Under the pieces are notes generated by a model. That model ran no database searches. It worked only from the letters and a program-made list of their open reading frames with translations, and was not told the origin of the DNA. Of a DNA stretch of 53,825 bases, positions 48,082-53,825 are shown piece after piece (position 1 is the stretch's first letter; each line of letters begins with the position of its first letter). Source of the stretch: UBA4742 sp002403895. Lineage in GTDB: Bacteria > Actinomycetota > Acidimicrobiia > Acidimicrobiales > Acidimicrobilacustridaceae. The stretch is taken from assembly GCA_036823295.1 (NCBI GenBank), contig DAISGD010000019.1, forward strand, positions 1-53,825, given 5' to 3'. Position numbers and translations under genes: made by a program.

Positions 48082-49341
48082 GTGGCCAAGTTCTTCGTCG
48101 ATGTGCGCCCTCTGCGCGAGTCGCCCCAGTTCCGGCTGCTGTATTCGGGGCAAGTCGTTTCCAGCATCGGGAGCCAGATCACGGTCGTGGCCGCCCCCTA
48201 TCAGGTGTACCTGCTGACCCGTTCGTCGGTCATGGTCGGGCTCCTCGGTCTCGTGGCGGTGGTCCCCCTCATCGCCGGGTCACTGATCGGCGGCGCGTTC
48301 GCCGACGCTTACGACCGGCGCAAGATCCTGCTGCTGGCCCAGGTGCTGGTGGGCGCCACGAGCCTCGGCCTCGCCATCAACGCCATGCTCAGCCATCCCC
48401 AGGTATGGCTGATCTTCGTCCTGACCGCGTTGCAGGCCGCGTTCTTTGGTCTGGACCGCCCCACCCGCAGCGCCGCCACCCCCTCCCTGGTGAGCCCGGC
48501 GGACCTTCCCGCGGCGGTCGCTCTCAACCAGTTGCTGTTGCAACTCTCGATCGTGGTCGGACCCGCGCTGGGTGGTCTGCTCATCGCCAAGGTGAGTGTG
48601 TCCTCGGCATTTTGGGTGGACACATTCTCCTTCCTCACCGCCATCGCCGCGCTGTTGGCCATGCGTCCTATGCGGCCCGAGGGCGGGGGAACCCGGGCCA
48701 GCGCGTCGTCCATCGTGGAGGGCGTCCGGTTCTTGAAGGGTCGCCAGGCGTTGCAGGGCTCGTTTCTCATCGACATCAACGCCATGGTGTTCGGCATGCC
48801 CCGGGCCCTGTTCCCCGCGCTGGGCACCACCGTCTACGGCGGGGGGGCGGCTGCGGTCGGGCTGCTCTATGCCGCCCCGGGCGCGGGGGCGATCGTGGGG
48901 GCCCTCACGTCGGGCTGGGTGTCTCGGGTGGACCGCCAAGGCCGGGCCACGATCGTGGCCGTCATGGCCTGGGGCGGGTCGATCGCCCTCTTTGGCCTCA
49001 CCTCGTCCGTGCCGCTGGCGCTGTTGTTCCTGGCCCTGGCCGGAGCCGCCGATGTCATCTCCGCCGTGTTCCGCAACACCATTCTCCAGCTGAGCGTGCC
49101 CGACCGGCTGCGGGGCCGGTTGTCATCGGTCCACATCGCGGTGGTGACCGGTGGGCCTCGGGTGGGCGACGCCGAGGCCGGCCTCGTGGCTGGACTCACT
49201 TCGCCGACGTTCTCGGTGGTGTCCGGTGGACTGGCCTGCATCGCCGGCGCCGTGCTGATTGGGCGGTGCATGCCCAGGTTCACGACGTGGCGGTTGAGCA
49301 GTCACGAAGCCGACCCCGACGGCGAGCTGCCCGTCGCCTGA
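48082..49341 (+). CDS. MFS transporter (EntS-like exporter)
   Basis: The 419-residue protein has about 12 hydrophobic segments and the MFS loop GGAFADAYDRRKILL after TM2. The start, RPLRESPQFRLLYSGQVVSSIGSQIT, matches the EntS/MFS_3 branch of siderophore or drug exporters. RVGDAEAGLVAGL near 360 is also typical. It likely exports a small molecule by proton antiport; the substrate is not visible. It starts with GTG 45 nt after the arylsulfatase gene and may share its transcript. Confidence 0.9.
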   Translation: MAKFFVDVRPLRESPQFRLLYSGQVVSSIGSQITVVAAPYQVYLLTRSSVMVGLLGLVAVVPLIAGSLIGGAFADAYDRRKILLLAQVLVGATSLGLAINAMLSHPQVWLIFVLTALQAAFFGLDRPTRSAATPSLVSPADLPAAVALNQLLLQLSIVVGPALGGLLIAKVSVSSAFWVDTFSFLTAIAALLAMRPMRPEGGGTRASASSIVEGVRFLKGRQALQGSFLIDINAMVFGMPRALFPALGTTVYGGGAAAVGLLYAAPGAGAIVGALTSGWVSRVDRQGRATIVAVMAWGGSIALFGLTSSVPLALLFLALAGAADVISAVFRNTILQLSVPDRLRGRLSSVHIAVVTGGPRVGDAEAGLVAGLTSPTFSVVSGGLACIAGAVLIGRCMPRFTTWRLSSHEADPDGELPVA

Positions 49342-49427
49342 CACGAACCTGGGCTCATCGCCGCATCTCACCAAACGTTGCCGGCGTGCTGACCGTACCA
49401 TGGGCCAGTTTCTGAGTCGGAGACCCT

Positions 49428-50336
49428 ATGTTGCCGTCCCTCCCTGAGCGCTTCAACCGCGGCGTGACCCTGGCCGACGGACGCGTGCTGGGCTACGCGG
49501 AGGTTGGGGACCTCGGCGGCGAACCGCTCCTGATGTTCCATGGCACCCCGAGCTCACGCCTCGATGCCTTTTGGCTGGACGAATCGGCGCGGCGGAACGG
49601 CTGGCGGCTCATCGCCCCTGACCGCCCTGGTCACGGCCGGTCCAGCCCGCAACCGGGACGGGCCGTGGTCGACTGGCCGGCCGACGTGGCCGAGCTGGCC
49701 GATCAGCTCGGCCTCGGTCGCTTCGGGGTGCTCGGCTTCTCCGGAGGAGCGCCCTACGCCCTGGTCACCGCCCAGCAATTGCCGACCCGGGTGACCGTCG
49801 TCGGCCTGGTCAGTGCCTGGGGGCCACCGGACCGTCCCGGGGCCTACCACGGCGTCCCCCTGCCCGAACGCGCCTTCGACGGGCTGGCCCGTTCCGCGCC
49901 ACTGGTGAGCCGGGCCGGCTTCGCGGTGCTGCGGGCCCTCTTGCTGAGGACGCCACGGGCCGGTGCTGCCGTCCTCGGTCTCCGGGTTCCTGCCGATCGC
50001 TCCGACCCCAAGGCCCCCGCTGAGGCTGCCGACGGCCCGGGCCTCGACCCCGTCGGGGCCGTGCGGGAGGCGCTGCGGCCGGGGGCGGCCGGTCCGGCCG
50101 AGGATTTGCGCCTCATCGTGCGCCCATGGGGGTTCCCGGTGGGTGACGTGGGTGCGCCAGTGCGGATCTGGCACGGGGGCCGAGACGCCGAGGTCCCGGT
50201 GCACCACGCCGAGTTCCTCTGCCGCATCGTGGCCGATGGCCGCCTCGAGGTCGTGGCCGAGGGCGACCACTTGATGCTGTTCACCGAGGCTGACGCCATC
50301 CTGGCCGCGCTGGCCGCCGAGATCCGGCCCACCTGA
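49428..50336 (+). CDS. Alpha/beta-fold hydrolase
   Basis: The 302-residue hydrolase has MFHGTPSSRLDAFW (oxyanion region), DRPGHGRSSPQ, the nucleophile elbow GFSGGAPYAL, an acid in the RIWHGGRDAEVPVHH segment and the catalytic His in EGDHLMLF. An Ala/Gly/Pro-rich cap region lies between. It belongs to the proline iminopeptidase/esterase-like group; substrate unknown. The gene is followed by a hairpin repeat and a convergent WS/DGAT gene. Confidence 0.86.
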   Translation: MLPSLPERFNRGVTLADGRVLGYAEVGDLGGEPLLMFHGTPSSRLDAFWLDESARRNGWRLIAPDRPGHGRSSPQPGRAVVDWPADVAELADQLGLGRFGVLGFSGGAPYALVTAQQLPTRVTVVGLVSAWGPPDRPGAYHGVPLPERAFDGLARSAPLVSRAGFAVLRALLLRTPRAGAAVLGLRVPADRSDPKAPAEAADGPGLDPVGAVREALRPGAAGPAEDLRLIVRPWGFPVGDVGAPVRIWHGGRDAEVPVHHAEFLCRIVADGRLEVVAEGDHLMLFTEADAILAALAAEIRPT

Positions 50337-50348
50337 ATCCTTCCCCCA

Positions 50349-50400
50349 CGATTCGGCGTCGTTCTTGCCGACTGAGCGGGCAGAACCGGGGGGTCAAAAA
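50349..50400 (+). repeat. Dispersed intergenic hairpin repeat, copy 3
   Basis: ATTCGGCGTCGTTCTTGCCG followed by ACTGAGCGGGCAGAA and a G-run, then CAAAAAA, corresponds to copy 2 at 15041 with a few changes. The arms TTCT(T)GCC and GGCAGAA pair with one bulge. It sits between convergent genes, and the A-rich end could serve as a terminator for the minus-strand WS/DGAT gene. Confidence 0.45.
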
Positions 50401-50430
50401 ACGGTGATGGTTCGGCCGGGGCCGGCCGGC

Positions 50431-51840
50431 TTAGACGAGCTTGGTGATCTCCTCGAACGAGTCCCGCAGGCAGTCGAGGAACAGCTCGGGGTCGGTCACC
50501 GCCACCGGATCGGTGTTCACCCCAATATTCAGGTCATCGATGTAGGACAGCAGGGTGATGTTGGCGGCGGAGCCGGTCATGGGACCGAACGCGATCTGGC
50601 GCTCCAGCCGGGCACCGGCCAGGAACACCGGAACCGGCGGACCGGGCACGTTGCTGGTCACGAAGTCGATGCCCCGCAGCATCGCACCGAAGATCCCCGT
50701 CGTCGCCGTGGCTGGCAGGCGGTTGAGGATCCCGGCCAGGGTGTCGGTGAGGGCCAATGCGGGCTCGGCTCGTTGCGCCTCCATCAGCTCGCGCACCGCG
50801 TTCATGCGGGCGATTGGGTCCTCGATGCTGACCGGCACGGCGAAACGGGCGGGGGCGAACTGGTTGCCGGCGAGCCCGGCGGTGGCCGAGGTGCGGATGT
50901 TGATGGGCATCGTCATGCGCAGCTGATCGACCTTCATGCCCATCTCGCGGTGGTAGCGGAACAGGCCGCCGGTGACGCCGCCGACGAAGCCGTCGTTGAG
51001 CCGCCCTCCCACCAGCTTCGAGGCTCGCTTGAGCGGCCCGATGGCCACCTGCAGCGTGTCGAATCGCACGCTGAGGGATCGGTCCCGCATGAGCGGACTC
51101 AGCGGCTCGCCGGCGGGGCTTACCATCTTCACCACCGACCCGGCCGTGGTGAGCACGTCCATCCCGACTCCCAGGGGGTCGGCCCGCAGCTTGCCGGCCT
51201 CGGAGAGTAACGAGCCGATGAGCCGGGAGGCGTTGGCGAACTGACGCCGGCCCTCGTAGCTCATGGCGTCGGCCATGCGCCGGGATTCGGTGACGGTGAC
51301 GGGCTCCGGCGCGGGCGGGAGGTGCCGCTCGCGCTCTTCGCTCTCGGCTCCCTCGGCCTCCAGGTCGAGCATCTCCATCATGAGCTTCACCCCACCGACC
51401 CCGTCGGTGATGGCGTGATGGATTTTGGTGATGAGGGCCGAGCGGTCATCGTCGAGCCCCTCGACGACCGTGAACTCCCACAGCGGCCGGGCCCGGTCGA
51501 AGCCCTGCATGGCGATGGGCTCGGCGATGTTGAACACCTCGCGGAGGGTGCCGGCGCCGACGGCGCGCATGAAGCGCAGGTGGTAGTCGAGGTCGAAGTT
51601 TGGATCGACGTCCCACCGTGGTGGCGCCACCGACATGGCGTGGCCCCGGACCCGCTGGCGCAGGCGGGGCACGAGCCGACTGACCCGGTCCATGCGCCGC
51701 CGGAAGCGTTCAGGATCGAGGGGTCGATCGAACAGCAGCACGGTCGTGATGGTGCTGCGCAGCAGCGGATCCTTTTCGATGTTCCACATCAAGGCGTCGG
51801 CGTCGCTCATGCGGGGCTCGAAGTCGAACTCGTCTTCCAT
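50431..51840 (-). CDS. Wax ester synthase/diacylglycerol O-acyltransferase (WS/DGAT), copy B
   Basis: The 469-residue enzyme carries the acyltransferase motif HHAITDG (141-147), PLWEFTVVEGLDDDRSAL (119-136) and the C-terminal DFVTSNVPGPPVPVFLAGARLE. It makes wax esters or triacylglycerols from acyl-CoA. It is clearly diverged from copy A at 28059, with an N-terminus that begins at MSDADALMWNIEKDP rather than the usual LSxLDxxF motif, so substrate preference may differ. It is divergent from the SDR/MaoC pair at 52000. Confidence 0.91.
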   Translation of the reverse strand: MEDEFDFEPRMSDADALMWNIEKDPLLRSTITTVLLFDRPLDPERFRRRMDRVSRLVPRLRQRVRGHAMSVAPPRWDVDPNFDLDYHLRFMRAVGAGTLREVFNIAEPIAMQGFDRARPLWEFTVVEGLDDDRSALITKIHHAITDGVGGVKLMMEMLDLEAEGAESEERERHLPPAPEPVTVTESRRMADAMSYEGRRQFANASRLIGSLLSEAGKLRADPLGVGMDVLTTAGSVVKMVSPAGEPLSPLMRDRSLSVRFDTLQVAIGPLKRASKLVGGRLNDGFVGGVTGGLFRYHREMGMKVDQLRMTMPINIRTSATAGLAGNQFAPARFAVPVSIEDPIARMNAVRELMEAQRAEPALALTDTLAGILNRLPATATTGIFGAMLRGIDFVTSNVPGPPVPVFLAGARLERQIAFGPMTGSAANITLLSYIDDLNIGVNTDPVAVTDPELFLDCLRDSFEEITKLV

Positions 51841-51951
51841 GGGGCCACGCTACGACGAACCCGGACCTCCTGCCCGGGCGGGCCCCGGCGGCCCGACAGG
51901 GTCCCTGGCCCACCGGCGTTCTCACCGCGGGGGCAAAGGTGACAAGATCCC

Positions 51952-51973
51952 CTCGTACCCGACGAGTGGGTAC
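51952..51973. promoter_or_regulatory. Two overlapping inverted repeats upstream of the SDR/MaoC operon
   Basis: CTCGT (51952-51956) pairs with ACGAG (51962-51966), and GTACCC (51955-51960) pairs with GGGTAC (51968-51973). The element lies 27 nt upstream of the SDR ATG, in the divergent promoter region with WS/DGAT copy B. Candidate operator. Confidence 0.4.
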
Positions 51974-51999
51974 ACCAGCAACGACAGGAGGTTCGACCG

Positions 52000-52905
52000 A
52001 TGGTCGGGTTGTGTGAAGGACGCGTGTGCATTGTCACCGGTGCTGGCCGCGGGATCGGTCGGGAGCACTCGCTCATGCTGGCCGCGCAGGGCGCCAAGCT
52101 CGTGGTCAACGACCTGGGCGGCTCGATGGACGGCGAGGGGGCTGAGGCCGGGCCGGCCCAGCAGGTGGTTGATGAGATCGTGGCGGCGGGGGGCGAGGCG
52201 GTGGCCAACACCCATGACATCTCCGGCTGGGATGGGGCCGAGGGCCTCATCGCTCAAGCCATCGATGCCTTCGGCCGGGTCGATGTGCTCATCAACAACG
52301 CCGGGATCCTGCGCGATCGCATGCTGACGAACATGACCGAGGCCGAGTGGGACGCGGTGATCAAGGTGCACCTCAAGGGCACGGCCGGGCCGTCCCATTT
52401 CGCCGCCGCTCATTGGCGGGAGCGGTCCAAAGCGGGCGAGGCGGTGGACGGTCGCATCATCAACACCAGCTCGCCGTCGGGTATCTATGGCAACGTGGGC
52501 CAAACCAACTACGGGGCCGCCAAGGCTGGCATCGCCGCGTTCACCGTCATCGCCGCCATGGAACTGGCCCGCTACGGCGTGACCGTCAACGCCATTGCCC
52601 CGGCCGCCCTGACCCGCATGACCGAGGGCCTGGGCATGGGGCAGGCGTCGGAGAAAACCAAGGAGCAGATGGCGCCGCGCTGGATCGCCCCCATTGTGAC
52701 CTGGCTGGCCAGCTCTGAATCGGCCGCCGTGACCGGGCGGGTGTTCGACATCTCGGGGCGGGCCCTGTCGATCTCGGAGGGCTGGCACCGCGGCCCCACC
52801 GTCGAGCCGGTCGACGATCCGACGTTGTATGGCCCCATGGTCGAGCAACTCCTGGCGGCCGCCCGTCCCAACGCCGACATGTCCGGCTACGACAAGAAGG
52901 ATTGA
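52000..52905 (+). CDS. SDR oxidoreductase, 17beta-HSD type 4-like (3-hydroxyacyl-CoA dehydrogenase)
   Basis: The 301-residue SDR has TGAGRGIG (13-20), VVNDLGGSMDGEG (35-47), INNAG (98-102), Ser157/Ser158, Tyr171 and Lys175. The NDLG signature and the length correspond to the dehydrogenase domain of peroxisomal MFE-2 and to bacterial steroid side-chain 17beta-HSD4-like enzymes. It oxidises a (3R)-hydroxyacyl-CoA. A strong AGGAGGT site precedes the ATG. The MaoC gene starts 8 nt after its stop, recreating the MFE-2 domain order as two genes. It is a paralogue of the SDR at 15179. Confidence 0.9.
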   Translation: MVGLCEGRVCIVTGAGRGIGREHSLMLAAQGAKLVVNDLGGSMDGEGAEAGPAQQVVDEIVAAGGEAVANTHDISGWDGAEGLIAQAIDAFGRVDVLINNAGILRDRMLTNMTEAEWDAVIKVHLKGTAGPSHFAAAHWRERSKAGEAVDGRIINTSSPSGIYGNVGQTNYGAAKAGIAAFTVIAAMELARYGVTVNAIAPAALTRMTEGLGMGQASEKTKEQMAPRWIAPIVTWLASSESAAVTGRVFDISGRALSISEGWHRGPTVEPVDDPTLYGPMVEQLLAAARPNADMSGYDKKD

Positions 52906-52912
52906 GGAACTG

Positions 52913-53767
52913 ATGCCCATCAACCCCGACGCGGTCGGTTCCACGAGCGAGCCGCACGAGCACAGTTGGACGTCGAAGGACGCCCTCATCTACGCCCTCG
53001 GCGTGGGCGCCGGCGCCGTCGATCCCCTGACCGAGCTCGGTTTCACCACCGAGAACACGGCCGACACCGCACAGAAGGTGCTTCCCACCATGGCCGTGGT
53101 CCTCGGGGTGGGTGGCTTCGGCGCCATGGCCAACATCGGCTCGTTCAACCCGGCCATGCTGGTGCACGGCGAGCAGGCCATCGAGCTGTTCGGGCCCATC
53201 CCGGTGGAAGGCACGGTGAGCACGGTCGGCGAGATCGTGGGGATCTACGACAAGGGCAAGGGCGCCCTGATTGTGACCGAGTCCCTGTCTACTGACGTCG
53301 CCACCGGCGAGAAGCTCTTCACCAACCGCTCCTCGGCCTTCATCCGAGGTGAGGGTGGCTTCGGTGGTGACCGTGGTGTGTCGGGCCCGCAGAACGTGCC
53401 GCCGGCACGGGAAGCGGATCGCACGCTCACGTTCCAGACCCGGTCGGACCAGGCACTGATCTACCGGCTGTCAGGCGACCGCAACCCGCTGCATTCCGAT
53501 CCGGCTTTCGCCGCCATGGGTGGATTCGACCGCCCCATCCTCCACGGGCTATGCACCTACGGGTTCACCGGTCGGGCGCTGCTGCACGCGCTGTGCGAGG
53601 GGGACCCCGCCCGGTTCCGGTCGATGGAGGGTCGCTTCTCGTCGCCGGTGTTCCCCGGTGAGGCGCTGACCATCAACATATGGGTGGATGGCGACGCGGC
53701 CGTCTTCCAGACGACCGGCGGAGACGGCCGCGTCGTCCTCGACGCCGGCCGCTGCACCTTCGCCTGA
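52913..53767 (+). CDS. MaoC-like enoyl-CoA hydratase 2
   Basis: The 284-residue protein has an N-terminal degenerate hot-dog region and a C-terminal MaoC hydratase region with YRLSGDRNPLHSDPAFAAMGGFDRPILHG (about 183-211), the Asp/His hydratase-2 motif. It hydrates trans-2-enoyl-CoA to (3R)-hydroxyacyl-CoA, the substrate of the SDR next to it. The double hot-dog length matches eukaryotic hydratase 2 and mycobacterial relatives. The ATG at 52913 follows GAGGAAC. The gene ends 58 nt before the window edge, where nothing further can be read. Confidence 0.9.
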   Translation: MPINPDAVGSTSEPHEHSWTSKDALIYALGVGAGAVDPLTELGFTTENTADTAQKVLPTMAVVLGVGGFGAMANIGSFNPAMLVHGEQAIELFGPIPVEGTVSTVGEIVGIYDKGKGALIVTESLSTDVATGEKLFTNRSSAFIRGEGGFGGDRGVSGPQNVPPAREADRTLTFQTRSDQALIYRLSGDRNPLHSDPAFAAMGGFDRPILHGLCTYGFTGRALLHALCEGDPARFRSMEGRFSSPVFPGEALTINIWVDGDAAVFQTTGGDGRVVLDAGRCTFA

Positions 53768-53825
53768 TCCCTGTCGGGTTCCACCATGGGTCATCGAGGA
53801 GTTGTTGCCCGACGTGGTTCCACAA

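Noticed and set aside
1..53825. Search for CRISPR arrays, tRNA/rRNA genes, insertion sequences, integrases or phage genes.
   Set aside because: No direct-repeat array, tRNA cloverleaf, rRNA segment, transposase or integrase was recognised by reading. A dedicated tRNA or covariance scan could still find something I missed.

Overview
The window is a gene-dense, GC-rich stretch with frequent GTG starts, stop/start overlaps of the GTGA type and many apparently leaderless genes. Its gene families (FadD-type ligases, WS/DGAT acyltransferases, luciferase-like flavin enzymes, a CYP125-like P450, polyphosphate glucokinase, MaoC hydratases) point to an actinomycete with a lipid- and sterol-oriented metabolism. 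A member of the Acidimicrobiia is my best guess, but that placement is inference. I see no rRNA, tRNA, CRISPR array, insertion sequence or prophage.

Layout. 1-2.6 kb: a methyltransferase and an alpha/beta hydrolase face away from each other across two dyads, followed by a hypothetical gene. 2.7-10.3 kb: an EthD-like protein is divergent from a five-gene catabolic operon (amidohydrolase, aldehyde dehydrogenase, D-aminoacylase-like amidohydrolase, Zn alcohol dehydrogenase, cyclase). 10.4-13.4 kb: an acyltransferase-3/SGNH membrane protein, a DUF985 cupin and a GNAT acetyltransferase. 13.4-28 kb: the lipid/sterol core, with three acyl-CoA ligases (two FadD19-like), a 17beta-HSD4-like SDR, a degenerate ThDP-fold protein, an LLM monooxygenase, a CYP125-like P450, an AMACR-like racemase, a 3alpha-HSD-like SDR and an EchA19-like hydratase. 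A coiled-coil membrane protein lies inside this block. 28-36.4 kb: a WS/DGAT, esterases, a dienelactone hydrolase, an amidase divergent from an orphan oligopeptide-type binding lipoprotein, and a methyltransferase. 36.5-43.4 kb: aldose epimerase, an HTH/nucleotidyltransferase pair resembling a toxin-antitoxin module, polyphosphate glucokinase, TetR, carotenoid oxygenase and an Ada-AlkA fusion. 43.5-53.8 kb: a lipoprotein, a phosphotransferase, an arylsulfatase, an MFS exporter, a hydrolase, a second WS/DGAT and an SDR/MaoC pair.

How the genes fit together. The P450, FadD19-like ligases, racemase and EchA19-like hydratase each match a step in activating and shortening a sterol or branched C26-type side chain; the 3alpha-HSD-like SDR would act on the ring 3-position. 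Four promoters in and around this set carry a 14-bp dyad resembling the mycobacterial KstR operator (TnnAACnnGTTnnA). Four promoters, two of them shared, carry a second inverted repeat (CTGAC-N5-GTCAG) that I cannot assign to a known regulator. No acyl-CoA dehydrogenase, thiolase, Mce importer or ring-cleavage gene is in the window, so the pathway must be completed elsewhere. Two families of dispersed intergenic palindromes also recur.
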